64,000 bases of DNA from Olivibacter sp. SDN3 (GCF_014334135.1 NZ_CP060497.1:4526001-4590000), one strand, 5' to 3'. Shown: positions 18,232 through 27,269, numbered from the stretch's first letter. Program-made: numbers and translations. The notes: generated by a model not told the origin, from the letters alone.

Positions 18232-18239
18232 TAACTTTG
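18232..18239 (+). promoter_or_regulatory. Candidate purB promoter -7 element
   Basis: TAACTTTG fits the Bacteroidetes -7 consensus TAnnTTTG and lies 29 bp ahead of the purB start. No good TTG is found at the -33 spacing, so the call rests on the -7 element alone. Confidence 0.55.
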
Positions 18240-18267
18240 CGCTTTATTATTTATAGTTCTCATAAAG

Positions 18268-19614
18268 ATGGCATTAACTTCTCTAACAGCGATATCTCCA
18301 ATAGACGGACGTTACCACAACGCAACAAAAGCGTTGTCTTCGTATTTCTCCGAAGCAGCATTGATCAAGTACAGGGTGTTTGTTGAAATTGAATATTTTC
18401 TAGCACTGGTTGATAGTAAAATCCCTCAACTTAATGCTTTTGACAACAGCAATAGGGAAAAACTGCGAGATGTATATAGACATTTCTCAGACGAAGATGC
18501 TGCTCAAGTTAAGGAGTTTGAAAAAACGACTAATCATGATGTCAAGGCTGTAGAATATTTTGTTAAAGAGAAATTTGATTTGCTCGGTTTAGATGATTTA
18601 AAAGAATTTATCCATTTTGGGCTTACTTCTCAAGATATCAATAACACAGCTATCCCGTACTCTTGGAGAGAAGCGCTTACGAAAGTATATTTTCCAAATA
18701 TCGAGGAAGTCGTAAGCGTTTTGCGTAACTTAGTTATTTCCTGGCGACAGATACCAATGTTGGCAAAAACACATGGGCAACCCGCATCTCCAACACGTTT
18801 AGGAAAAGAAATTGAAGTTTTTGTAGAGCGGTTGGAAGTTCAGCTAGTACAATTGGAAAACATTCCATTTTCAGCCAAGTTTGGAGGTGCCACAGGTAAT
18901 TTTAATGCGCACCATGTAGCCTATCCTGATTACGACTGGGTGGCTTTTGGAAACAATTTCGTAAACAACCAATTGGGGTTACATCGATCGCAAAGAACTA
19001 CACAGATTGAACACTATGACAATTTTGCGTCGCAGTGCGATTGCTTAAAACGGATCAACAATGTTTTGATTGACTTATGTCGAGATATTTGGACCTATAT
19101 CTCAATGGATTATTTCAAGCAACAGATAATAGCTGGACAAATAGGCTCCTCCGCTATGCCGCATAAAGTGAATCCAATTGACTTTGAAAATGCCGAAGGC
19201 AACTTAGGTTTAGCAAATGCTATCTTCGAACATTTGGCGGCTAAGCTTCCCATTTCAAGGTTACAACGGGATTTAACTGATTCTACAGTGTTACGTAATA
19301 TCGGTGTTCCTTTTGCACATACCTTAATCGCCTGCAAGTCTATCTTACGCGGTCTAAATAAACTTATATTAAATGAAGAGGTGATCAAAACCGATCTGGA
19401 GAAAAATTGGGCCGTTGTTGCAGAAGCGATACAAACTATTTTAAGACGGGAAGGTTACCCTAAACCTTATGAAGCGCTGAAAGATCTTACCAGAACCAAT
19501 GACGCTATCAACGAACAATCAATTGCACATTTTATTGAAAATCTTGATATCACCGACGAGATAAAACTGGAATTAAAACAAATAACACCTTGGACATATA
19601 CCGGTATATCTTAA
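18268..19614 (+). CDS. purB: Adenylosuccinate lyase
   Basis: PurB cleaves SAICAR to AICAR and adenylosuccinate to AMP, both releasing fumarate, in purine synthesis. The 448-residue sequence carries the fumarase/lyase superfamily signature SSAMPHKVNPIDFENAEGN (about 290-308), the HFGLTSQDINNTA segment (about 116-128) and TTNHDVKAVEYF near 92. Length and N terminus (TAISPIDGRYH) are normal. Cytoplasmic tetramer expected. It stands ahead of nfu with an 87-bp gap. Confidence 0.97.
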   Translation: MALTSLTAISPIDGRYHNATKALSSYFSEAALIKYRVFVEIEYFLALVDSKIPQLNAFDNSNREKLRDVYRHFSDEDAAQVKEFEKTTNHDVKAVEYFVKEKFDLLGLDDLKEFIHFGLTSQDINNTAIPYSWREALTKVYFPNIEEVVSVLRNLVISWRQIPMLAKTHGQPASPTRLGKEIEVFVERLEVQLVQLENIPFSAKFGGATGNFNAHHVAYPDYDWVAFGNNFVNNQLGLHRSQRTTQIEHYDNFASQCDCLKRINNVLIDLCRDIWTYISMDYFKQQIIAGQIGSSAMPHKVNPIDFENAEGNLGLANAIFEHLAAKLPISRLQRDLTDSTVLRNIGVPFAHTLIACKSILRGLNKLILNEEVIKTDLEKNWAVVAEAIQTILRREGYPKPYEALKDLTRTNDAINEQSIAHFIENLDITDEIKLELKQITPWTYTGIS

Positions 19615-19701
19615 CAGGCACGACGATACAACTTTGACGAACAACTGACGGCGAAGCTGTTATATTTTAGTAGTTTTGTTATATTAAATTAAAATTAAAA
19701 A

Positions 19702-20256
19702 ATGGCTACAATTAACGTCTATACAGAGAGTACTCCCAACCCGGCGACTATGAAGTTTCTGGTGAATAAATTATTATACAACGGAAGCTTGGATTTCCCT
19801 GATAAAGAAAAGGCTCAAAGCTCTCCCTTTGCAAGAGAACTTTTTAAGTTCAATTTTGTCAATGGAGTTTTTTTTGCCAGTAATTTCGTAACCATAACGA
19901 AGTCTGAAGACAGCGATTGGGATGATATTTTACCTATATTAAAGGATTTTGTAAAAGGTGCGGTTGAAGCAGAATTGCTTATTCAAGAAGTCGCCACAGA
20001 TCAAAATATCGATTTTGAGGGTTCAGAAACAGAAATTAAAATACAACAGGTACTACACGACTATGTTAGGCCTGCTGTAGAGCAAGATGGAGGTGCTATC
20101 GCATATAAATCTTTTGATGAAGGAGTTGTAACTGTAGAATTAAGAGGCTCATGTAGTGGTTGCCCATCATCAACAATCACACTTAAGGCTGGTATAGAAG
20201 GTTTATTGAAAAGAATGGTACCCGAGGTACAAGAAGTTGTAGCAGAAGCGATGTAA
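19702..20256 (+). CDS. NifU-family Fe-S scaffold (Nfu) with N-terminal Nfu_N domain
   Basis: The 184-residue protein joins an Nfu N-terminal domain (STPNPATMKFLVNK, FFASNFVTITKSEDSDW) to a C-terminal NifU domain with the cluster-binding CxxC in LRGSCSGCPSSTITLKAG (about 149-166). It should carry and hand over a 4Fe-4S cluster to client enzymes. The two-domain form is usual in Bacteroidetes and resembles mitochondrial NFU1. A very long perfect hairpin follows the stop codon. Confidence 0.93.
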   Translation: MATINVYTESTPNPATMKFLVNKLLYNGSLDFPDKEKAQSSPFARELFKFNFVNGVFFASNFVTITKSEDSDWDDILPILKDFVKGAVEAELLIQEVATDQNIDFEGSETEIKIQQVLHDYVRPAVEQDGGAIAYKSFDEGVVTVELRGSCSGCPSSTITLKAGIEGLLKRMVPEVQEVVAEAM

Positions 20257-20269
20257 ATAGACAAAAGTA

Positions 20270-20327
20270 TATTTTAAATAAGAAAAGGAAACAAATGACG
20301 ATTTGTTTCCTTTTCTTATTTAAAATA
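20270..20327. terminator. Bidirectional terminator with a 27-bp perfect stem
   Basis: 20270-20296 and 20301-20327 are perfect reverse complements around the 4-base loop GACG. The stem core is AAGAAAAGGAAACAAAT. It sits between the convergent nfu (stop at 20256) and lgt (stop at 20332) genes and provides T-rich runs on both strands. Confidence 0.85.
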
Positions 20328-20331
20328 CATG

Positions 20332-21510
20332 CTAAACATATTTGGGAGCTACCGTATCAGGATTCCTTTCTGCATATGATTTTGCGTAAGAAATACCAAT
20401 TATCGCAGAAATAATCATTAGTAACGATATAAATTCTGCTTGTGTAAAACGTATCCCCAAAACATGATACTTTGAATTTACACGTATCAATTCGATTAAA
20501 AAACGTTCGATACCATTTAAAAGAAGATAAATACAAAAAAGTATACCTGCCGTACGTATACGCTTTCGCAATAGCCAAAGCACTGCAAACAAAAACATAC
20601 ACATTAAAAATTCGTAAAAAGATGTAGGATATACTGGTAATGGTAGCTCGTGACAGAACTTTCCGGTACAATCCGCTATCGGTACACCCGCATTAATTAC
20701 GTTATGCGGAAATTTAAATGCCCAGACCCAATCGGGGGCCCAACCCAGCCATGTAGGCTTTAGATAAGTATTGTTAATACCCCAATCTCCATCTCCCGAT
20801 AATTGGCAGCCCAGTCTTCCGATTGCATATCCTAACATAATACCTGGTGCGCCTATATCTAACATGTGCAATGGCTTTATACCTTGTTTACCGGTATAAT
20901 AAATAACTGCTATTCCACCGAAGATAACCCCGCCATAGAAAGTCAACCCACTAAATGAAAGTAAACCGGTTATCGGATCGTTTACAAACTCATCCCAATA
21001 TTCTAGATTATGGAATAATTTTGCCCCAATTAATCCCCATATAGCCGCCCATAATAATACCTTACCCATGAGGTCTTTCAGTTTTACGACCTCCTCTATT
21101 TCCTTAGGCTTACTTAACTGGTTTCTCTTCTTTTCTGCATATGCCCAATAGCCAAATAATGCCGCCAGTATTAGTCCACCAAAAAAATTACCCGCTAAAG
21201 ACAATAAAAAACCTTGTGGATCATCCACCATTAACCTGTAGTTTAATACAGCATACAACAATTTGTACCCTATAATAAAACCAACAAGCGCATTGGTGAT
21301 TATTTCGTAAATATTAGGTCTCTCGCCGATAGTAACCCTACGGTATATAGGTTTAATAAGCCCTTCCTTTTCTTTTCGCTCAAGCTCTTTACTGAATACC
21401 CAATAAGCTGCAAAAAAGGCGAAAGCGACGAATAAGCCAAAAGTTTGAACGGGTAGTGGCACGTAGATGCCAGTTAAATACTCTATAATGTGCGAGAGTG
21501 TAGGAAACAT
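20332..21510 (-). CDS. lgt: Prolipoprotein diacylglyceryl transferase
   Basis: Lgt moves a diacylglyceryl group from phosphatidylglycerol to the lipobox cysteine of prolipoproteins in the inner membrane, the first step of lipoprotein maturation; the window encodes many lipoproteins that need it. The Lgt signature appears as GRLGCQLSGDGDWGI, the Bacteroidetes variant of GRxGNFxN, together with GLTFYGGVIFGG and YPTSFYEFLMC. At 392 residues it is longer than the usual 260-300 because of extra N-terminal and loop sequence between helices (charged segments near 45-60 and 120-145). Confidence 0.93.
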   Translation of the reverse strand: MFPTLSHIIEYLTGIYVPLPVQTFGLFVAFAFFAAYWVFSKELERKEKEGLIKPIYRRVTIGERPNIYEIITNALVGFIIGYKLLYAVLNYRLMVDDPQGFLLSLAGNFFGGLILAALFGYWAYAEKKRNQLSKPKEIEEVVKLKDLMGKVLLWAAIWGLIGAKLFHNLEYWDEFVNDPITGLLSFSGLTFYGGVIFGGIAVIYYTGKQGIKPLHMLDIGAPGIMLGYAIGRLGCQLSGDGDWGINNTYLKPTWLGWAPDWVWAFKFPHNVINAGVPIADCTGKFCHELPLPVYPTSFYEFLMCMFLFAVLWLLRKRIRTAGILFCIYLLLNGIERFLIELIRVNSKYHVLGIRFTQAEFISLLMIISAIIGISYAKSYAERNPDTVAPKYV

Positions 21511-21615
21511 GGGATAAAGATAGAATTTTTAAAAATTGTTATACAAACTAAGTAAAGTATTTAAAGTTAAAAAACCTTCATATAACATTTTTGTTAACCA
21601 TTAAAGCATGTTGTT

Positions 21616-21831
21616 ATGAAAGGACTTGGTATTATATTAATTGTAGTAGGTGCCATAATGTTAATATGGACAGGATTCAGCTATACAAAGAAAGAAAAAG
21701 TTGTAGATGTAGGCCCGGTTGAGATTAATGCAGACAAAGAAAAGCAAATTAATTGGCCTCCATATATAGGTGCTATATTGATTGGAGGAGGTATAATTGC
21801 CTTAATCAGCAGCTCCAGAAAAGCGTCTTAA
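21616..21831 (+). CDS. Small two-helix membrane protein
   Basis: The 71-residue protein has two hydrophobic helices (about 4-22 and 49-66) joined by a charged loop with KKEKVVDVGPVEINADKEK. The layout resembles DUF3185-type small membrane proteins. The gene has its own start and a strong terminator shared with gltA. Function unknown. Confidence 0.75.
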   Translation: MKGLGIILIVVGAIMLIWTGFSYTKKEKVVDVGPVEINADKEKQINWPPYIGAILIGGGIIALISSSRKAS

Positions 21832-21874
21832 TAAAAAAGGAGCACTTGAAGTAAAAGTGCTCCTTTTTTTATTA
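21831..21874. terminator. Bidirectional terminator between small membrane gene and gltA
   Basis: AAAGGAGCACTT and AAGTGCTCCTTT form a perfect stem with a 7-base loop, flanked by an A-run on one side and a T-run on the other, so it works for both convergent genes. Confidence 0.85.
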
Positions 21875-21898
21875 GCTTCAGAAGCTATAGATCACGTC

Positions 21899-23185
21899 CT
21901 ATCGATCTTTCATCGCAACATAATTACGTTTTGTTTCGCCAGTATAAATTTGTCGAGGCCGTCCAATGGGCTCCTTATTAGTACGCATTTCCTTCCATTG
22001 TGCTATCCAACCAGGTAAACGTCCTAATGCAAATAATACGGTGAACATATCGGTAGGAAAGCCTAGGGCTCTATAAATAATGCCTGAATAAAAATCAACG
22101 TTCGGATAAAGTTTACGATCCACAAAGTAGCTATCGTTTAAAGCTGTTTCTTCCAACTTCTTGGCTATATCTAATACCGGATCCTCTACCCCCAGATTTT
22201 CTAATATATCATCACATGCCTTTTTGATGATCTTAGCTCGTGGATCAAAATTCTTATAAACACGATGTCCGAAACCCATCAAACGGAATGGATCATTTTT
22301 ATCTTTTGCTTTTGCTAACCATTTTTCGGAGTCTCCACCGTCTTCCTTGATCCGTTCTAGCATCTCTATAACCGCTTGGTTTGCGCCTCCATGAAGAGGG
22401 CCCCACAACGCCGAAATCCCTGCAGATATAGATGTAAATAGATTCGCATTTGAAGAACCTACTATCCGAACCGTTGAAGTAGAACAATTCTGTTCGTGAT
22501 CAGCATGAAGAATCAATAACTTATTCATCGCCGAGACCACGATTGGGTCAATAGCTACGTCTTCGGTTAACTGACCAAAAGTCATGTTAAGATAATTACT
22601 TACGTAATCTAAACTGTTCTTGGGATATATCACAGGATGCCCTAATGACTTCTTGTATATCCACGACACGATAGTCGGAAATTTAGCCAATAACTTGATA
22701 ATAGTTAGGTTATCTTCTTCTTCAGAAGCATCTGGATTTAAAGATTCCGGGTAAAATGCTGAAAGTGCTCCAACCAAAGCTGATAATTGCCCCATCGGAT
22801 GAGATTTGGTAGGGAAACCCTCAAAAAATTTCTTCATATCCTCATGGATCAGTGTATGACGGCCAACCTTATTCTGAAAATCAGCATATTCACTTTCCTT
22901 AGGCAATTCACCATATATCAACAGATAAGCTACCTCAAGAAAACTAGATTTTTCGGCTAATTCTTCAATTGGATATCCCCTATAACGAAGAATTCCCTCT
23001 TCCCCGTCTAAATAAGTAATCGCACTTGTAGTAGCCCCCGTATTTTTAAAGCCTGGATCTAATGTGATATAACCTGTTTCAGCTCTAATTTTTGAAATGT
23101 CTATCGCTTTTTCGTTTTCGGTACCTACAATAACCGGTAACTCCACATTCTTATCTCCAATATTCAAAGAAATTTTTTCTGACAT
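21899..23185 (-). CDS. gltA: Citrate synthase
   Basis: GltA condenses acetyl-CoA and oxaloacetate to citrate at the entry of the TCA cycle. The 428-residue sequence is the hexameric Gram-negative type, with GPLHGGANQAVIEML, the family signature GFGHRVYKNFDPRA (catalytic His) and the catalytic Asp region of NVDFYSGIIYRALGFP. The N-terminal beta region (KISLNIGDKNVELPVI) is also typical of that type. It is separated from the upstream DUF3347 gene by a terminator. Confidence 0.97.
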   Translation of the reverse strand: MSEKISLNIGDKNVELPVIVGTENEKAIDISKIRAETGYITLDPGFKNTGATTSAITYLDGEEGILRYRGYPIEELAEKSSFLEVAYLLIYGELPKESEYADFQNKVGRHTLIHEDMKKFFEGFPTKSHPMGQLSALVGALSAFYPESLNPDASEEEDNLTIIKLLAKFPTIVSWIYKKSLGHPVIYPKNSLDYVSNYLNMTFGQLTEDVAIDPIVVSAMNKLLILHADHEQNCSTSTVRIVGSSNANLFTSISAGISALWGPLHGGANQAVIEMLERIKEDGGDSEKWLAKAKDKNDPFRLMGFGHRVYKNFDPRAKIIKKACDDILENLGVEDPVLDIAKKLEETALNDSYFVDRKLYPNVDFYSGIIYRALGFPTDMFTVLFALGRLPGWIAQWKEMRTNKEPIGRPRQIYTGETKRNYVAMKDR

Positions 23186-23211
23186 AGTAATTCAATGGTT
23201 TGTAACAAAAC

Positions 23212-23247
23212 TAAAAAAAAAAGCCTTAAAACATAGTGTAAGGCTTT
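23212..23247 (-). terminator. Terminator after the DUF3347 gene
   Basis: AAAGCCTTA and TAAGGCTTT pair around a 10-base loop. On the minus strand a run of nine T residues follows. Confidence 0.8.
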
Positions 23248-23307
23248 AAATATTTCAATTAATTTACGATATATTAACCTCAGCTATTTATGCGTTTCCG
23301 GTATGCA

Positions 23308-23820
23308 CTAATTAATCTCTTCTGTTACAGTACCACAAGTTAACATCTCATCGCCAAAATATGGATTTTCAACTTCTGGTGAGACCGATAACCAATTAGC
23401 CCCCTCGTTATTATTATACATAGGACAATGAATAACGTAAATGGTACCCGCATTTAATGAGGTGTTTTTATACATCGCGATAACATCTTCACTAATAGTA
23501 GAAAATGCTGTTCGCTGAATCCCGAGATCTTTCGTATTGGCTAGTTCCTGCGCCAACATCGCTGTATTCTCACATCCATGTATGGTGTTTAAACTCTCCG
23601 CCAGTGTGTTGGCCGCGTGGCTCGCTTCGTTGGGGTCTGAATCGACTAATGCATCTTTTAAGCTGATGTACGCTGCAAATACAGTAGATAATGTATCGTT
23701 CTCGATGATTACCCCTTCAGCACTGACAGCAGCTGTATCTGCTTTGTCATCTGTAGAACCACCGCTGTTACAGCTACAGATAAAAAGAGATAATAATACT
23801 AATAGATTCCACTTTTTCAT
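23308..23820 (-). CDS. DUF3347 lipoprotein
   Basis: The 170-residue protein has a lipoprotein signal (LSLFICSC) and a DUF3347 domain: helical YISLKDALVDSDPNEASHAANTL region, then the characteristic VIHCPMYNNNEGANWLS and NPYFGDEMLTCG segment with conserved Cys, His and Met that could bind copper or another soft metal. DUF3347 domains are often found on CusB-like efflux proteins; here it stands alone. Metal binding is inferred from the family. Confidence 0.85.
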   Translation of the reverse strand: MKKWNLLVLLSLFICSCNSGGSTDDKADTAAVSAEGVIIENDTLSTVFAAYISLKDALVDSDPNEASHAANTLAESLNTIHGCENTAMLAQELANTKDLGIQRTAFSTISEDVIAMYKNTSLNAGTIYVIHCPMYNNNEGANWLSVSPEVENPYFGDEMLTCGTVTEEIN

Positions 23821-23959
23821 GACATAAGGTATTTAAGGCTATCGCAGTTAGTGTAAATTAAAACACGTCTATAAAGAGATTGTTTTCTACCAATATAAAT
23901 TGTTCAATACAACAGAATGAGCAGAATAACCTTAAAGTTAAATAAAGAATGATTTGCTT

Positions 23960-23980
23960 ATTTACGAATAATTCGTAAAT
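23960..23980. promoter_or_regulatory. Perfect palindromic operator ahead of the decayed blaI
   Basis: ATTTACGAAT, one central A, and ATTCGTAAAT make a perfect 21-bp palindrome. A further half-like TTTACGAT follows directly. It lies 22 bp ahead of the blaI-like reading frame, where BlaI/MecI repressors bind their own promoter. Assignment to BlaI is inferred from position. Confidence 0.65.
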
Positions 23981-24001
23981 TTACGATATAAACATAAATA
24001 T

Positions 24002-24356
24002 ATGTAAAGTTAACGATTCAAGGAGAAGAGGCCATGTAGGCAATTTGGAAGAATAACGGTGGGTTTATCAGAGAATTACTGCCATATATACCGACGCCTA
24101 AACTTCCATATATACTACTGTAAAAAAATCGCGAAGGTAAAGGATTTTTATCAAAGCGGTTAAATATGCTAATGCTTATGGACATGAGCCTTGATGAACG
24201 GAGAAGAATAGAAAAAAGTTTATGAATGGCTTTGTGAATCATTATTTCAAAAATTCTTATAAAAAACTTGCGTTTTTTTTTTGCAAAAGAAGAAATAACG
24301 GTACCGACGAATTGAAAGAAATAATCAACATGATTCACGCTGAAAAAAATGAATGA
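24002..24356 (+). pseudogene. Decayed BlaI/MecI-type repressor
   Basis: Pieces of one BlaI-family repressor can be read in shifting frames: KLTIQGEEAM-stop-AIWKNNGG, FIRELLPYIPTPKLPY, then NREGKGFLSK, and finally KKFMNGFVNHYFKNSYKKL and TDELKEIINMIHAEKNE before a stop. There is a TAG in place of what should be a Gln codon at 24037, a disturbed start (ATGTA ahead of the frame) and at least two further frame changes plus stops near 24197. The final TGA overlaps the M56 gene start as ATGA, the normal blaI-blaR1 coupling. No working repressor can come from it. Confidence 0.85.
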
Positions 24357-26194
24357 TTATGGCTGATCTGTTTATTTACTTACTTAAGGTTAACCTTGGC
24401 ATTTTGTTGTTCTATCTTGGATATCACTGGCTGCTCAGCAGGTTAACGTTTTACAACCTCAACCGACTTTACCTGCTATTCGGACTACTCTTTTCCACTA
24501 TATATCCGTTGATTGACATCACAAACATCCTTTATAAACGACAAACCCTATCACCGTCAGTGATATCTTGGACTCCAAACTGGCAAGAGTTACAACAAAC
24601 TACTACGCCCCATTTTTCACTAGTAGATATTTTAACTATTTTGTCATCTTTCATTACATGTATTCTTTTTATACGTTTCTTATTACGTCTAGTTGCATTG
24701 CGAAGAATACATAAAGAATCGACGCCTGCTATTTATTCGCTTTACCAATATCGTAAAGTAAAACTGGATATAAGCCCTTTTTCCTTTTGGAGAAACATTT
24801 ACCTGAACCCCAATCGTCATAACAGATGTGAGCTGAAAGATATCTTTAAACATGAATATGTCCATGTTAAGAGCCTGCATACATTAGATGTGTTAGTGGT
24901 AGAAATTGTGTCTCTTGCGTGTTGGTTTAATCCTTTTATCTGGCTTTATAGAAATGCAATAAAAGAGAATTTAGAGTTTATTACAGACAGGCGGGTACTT
25001 ATCGGTGGTGTAGACAAAAAAACTTATCAATACAGTTTGGTAAACATGCTTACGCAGAATAACCAACCTATTATCGGGAACAATTACAACCTACACGCTT
25101 TAAAACGGAGAATTATGATGATGAACAAACGCAGCTCGTCATATTTTAATTTAGGTAAATATGTATTTATGATCCCCGGTATTATTGTTTTCATATTAAT
25201 ATTTACAATTACAAAAGCTTATCAAGACAACCGACTGGACGGAGATCATGTTGTCCCACCAACGCCAACTCTTCTCAAAAATACTATTGAAGATAAGGCA
25301 GATACCCTACCATCACCAAAAACCGGTGAAAAAGAACCAGCGTTGGTCGTTCTAGAAGGGAAAAGTAATACTAAAACCTCTAAAGTAAGTGCAGGTTCCG
25401 CAAACTCAGATGAAGAGCCATTGTACGTACTTAATGGAGAAATAGTGCGTAACGGTCTGGATAAGATAAAACCTGAAGATATTGAGCGCATAGATGTGTT
25501 GAAAGATGCAAGAGCCACCGCCCTATATGGTGAGAGAGGGAAAAGCGGTGTGGTACTTATTACAACCAAGGTTGAAAAAAATATTCCCGTTAACGCATCC
25601 AGAAACTTGAAACAGAACAAAAAACCTACTAATCTCCGTGACCCCATGTATCTATTAGATGGTAAAGAAATAAATACTATCGCGTTTAATCGTCTTGATC
25701 CAAATGAAATAGCAGCAATGGAGGTTTTGAAAGGGGTGGAACGATCATCAACGATTAATGGATCAGTAGGTCGGAATGTAGTTAAAATCACCTCGAAGAA
25801 AGCAGCAAAAACGGATACGCTGCCAAAGGTAAGCACGGTAAAAATCAACAATGAAAAAACATTTATTTATGACTATAGGCTCGCAGGTGATTTCGGATTA
25901 CCCGTGAAAACATTGCTGAAAAATAAACCTGAAGAAGCTTCTTCAACAGGAAAGGTTATAGCTGTAATCAGTGGAATAACCATCAAAAACAATAGTTACG
26001 AACAAGGAACGCTACCTGACGATATTACCATTATTATTGATGACGAGGAAGCAACTAGAGACGACTTAAACAAATTATCACCAAACGAAATACAAAGCTT
26101 CGAGGTGCTCAAAGATGAATTGAATAAAGGGATAATCAAAATCCAAACTAAAGAACATCTGAAACTTAAAAAAAAGCCAAAGGCACGAAAATAA
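24353..26194 (+). CDS. M56 (BlaR1-like) peptidase with TonB-plug-like repeats
   Basis: The 613-residue membrane protein has an M56 peptidase N-terminal part with several helices and the zinc motif HEYVH (167-171) and downstream Glu (KENLEFITD, about 205-208). A last helix spans 270-288. The periplasmic C-terminal part carries three repeats like the TonB-receptor plug: PLYVLNGE..ERIDVLKDARATALYGERG..VLITTK (356-406), MYLLDGK..MEVLKG..VVKIT (432-480) and a shorter one ending IQSFEVLKDE..IIKIQTK (about 560-600). There is no penicillin-binding domain. It is intact, though its repressor partner upstream is decayed. Confidence 0.9.
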   Translation: MIMADLFIYLLKVNLGILLFYLGYHWLLSRLTFYNLNRLYLLFGLLFSTIYPLIDITNILYKRQTLSPSVISWTPNWQELQQTTTPHFSLVDILTILSSFITCILFIRFLLRLVALRRIHKESTPAIYSLYQYRKVKLDISPFSFWRNIYLNPNRHNRCELKDIFKHEYVHVKSLHTLDVLVVEIVSLACWFNPFIWLYRNAIKENLEFITDRRVLIGGVDKKTYQYSLVNMLTQNNQPIIGNNYNLHALKRRIMMMNKRSSSYFNLGKYVFMIPGIIVFILIFTITKAYQDNRLDGDHVVPPTPTLLKNTIEDKADTLPSPKTGEKEPALVVLEGKSNTKTSKVSAGSANSDEEPLYVLNGEIVRNGLDKIKPEDIERIDVLKDARATALYGERGKSGVVLITTKVEKNIPVNASRNLKQNKKPTNLRDPMYLLDGKEINTIAFNRLDPNEIAAMEVLKGVERSSTINGSVGRNVVKITSKKAAKTDTLPKVSTVKINNEKTFIYDYRLAGDFGLPVKTLLKNKPEEASSTGKVIAVISGITIKNNSYEQGTLPDDITIIIDDEEATRDDLNKLSPNEIQSFEVLKDELNKGIIKIQTKEHLKLKKKPKARK

Positions 26195-26489
26195 GAACGG
26201 CACAAAATTTAGCAAGTACAATTTCATTTTTTTATGTTTGCTATTCAACAATTTAATAACAACAAACGATAATTTATTTCCCTTAGTAAACTAGTAAACG
26301 TGTATATAACGCTCCGTCAATAAGCGCTTCTTAAAATATTCAATTAAATAGAATCAGCGAACAGGGAGCCATCATCGGACTACCGAACGCCGGAAAAAAA
26401 TTTGCCCTATCGGTTACCATTATGGTAAAGTTAGCGATTAAGCAATGGATTGTTAAATTATCGGATGGAGAGATCATATTAAAAAACAC
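26195..26489. other. Gap ahead of the enoyl-CoA hydratase gene
   Basis: The 295-bp gap is AT-rich at its left half. At about 26335-26490 both strands are open in a protein-like frame; the plus strand reads NRISEQGAIIGLPNAGKKFA and on to a TGA at 26490-26492, without a good start. Neither reading is recognised, so no gene is called here. The upstream promoter of the hydratase must lie here but was not placed. Confidence 0.4.
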
Positions 26490-27269
26490 ATGAAAAATCA
26501 CCATATACCGGCTGGAAAAATAACTACTACCATTAGCAATCAGGTAGCAACCGTTATTTTTGAACATCCTTCCCATAATGCGCTTCCCTCCGATCTACTC
26601 AAGCAATTAGCAGCAGAGATAAGGAACTTAGGAAAAAACAAGGCAATAAATGTGATATTATTGACAAGTGCAGGGATAAAAACCTTTTGTGCGGGAGCCA
26701 ATTTTGATGAACTTTTAACGATCAGAGATAGGGATTCGGGAAAGACTTTTTTCGCCGGATTTGCACATGTTATTAACGAAATACGCCTGTCCAGTAAACT
26801 CGTTATCGGTAGAGTACAGGGAAAGGCAATCGGTGGAGCAGTTGGATTGGCAGCCGCTTGCGATTATTGTTTCGCCCATGTAAATGCCCATATTAAATTA
26901 AGTGAACTAACCATTGGTATAGGTCCATTTGTAATAGCACCAGTGATCCAAAGGAAAATGGGACTAAATGCGCTTACACGATTATCGTTTAATCCAGAAA
27001 TTTTTAGGAGTGCAGATTGGGCGATGAAATATGGATTATTTCAATCAGTTTATGAAGATATCGAACAATTGGACGAAGCCGTCCAGGAATTTTGTCAAAA
27101 GCTATCCAAATATCCACCAACTGCATTATCTGAACTGAAAAAGACACTTTGGCAGGGCACAGATCATTGGGATACTATGCTACTATCCCAAGCAGAAATC
27201 AGCGGAAGCTTAGTTGTTGAACAGCAGACAAAAACCCTATTGGAAAATTTTAAAAACAAAAAAAAATAA
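26490..27269 (+). CDS. Enoyl-CoA hydratase/isomerase family protein
   Basis: The 259-residue protein has a crotonase fold: oxyanion-hole segments FCAGANFDEL (about 68-77) and GKAIGGAVGLAAACDYCFA (about 111-129), and the C-terminal trimerisation region. The position of the usual second catalytic Glu reads LSELTIGIGPFVIAP, keeping a Glu. It likely hydrates or isomerises an acyl-CoA in fatty-acid or amino-acid breakdown; the exact substrate is unknown. The gene stands alone ahead of the efflux operon. Confidence 0.88.
   Translation: MKNHHIPAGKITTTISNQVATVIFEHPSHNALPSDLLKQLAAEIRNLGKNKAINVILLTSAGIKTFCAGANFDELLTIRDRDSGKTFFAGFAHVINEIRLSSKLVIGRVQGKAIGGAVGLAAACDYCFAHVNAHIKLSELTIGIGPFVIAPVIQRKMGLNALTRLSFNPEIFRSADWAMKYGLFQSVYEDIEQLDEAVQEFCQKLSKYPPTALSELKKTLWQGTDHWDTMLLSQAEISGSLVVEQQTKTLLENFKNKKK

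Noticed and set aside
24018-24338. 106-codon open frame on the minus strand
   Set aside because: It is the reverse of the decayed blaI gene; the plus-strand reading gives clear repressor pieces while the minus reading has no protein-like pattern.
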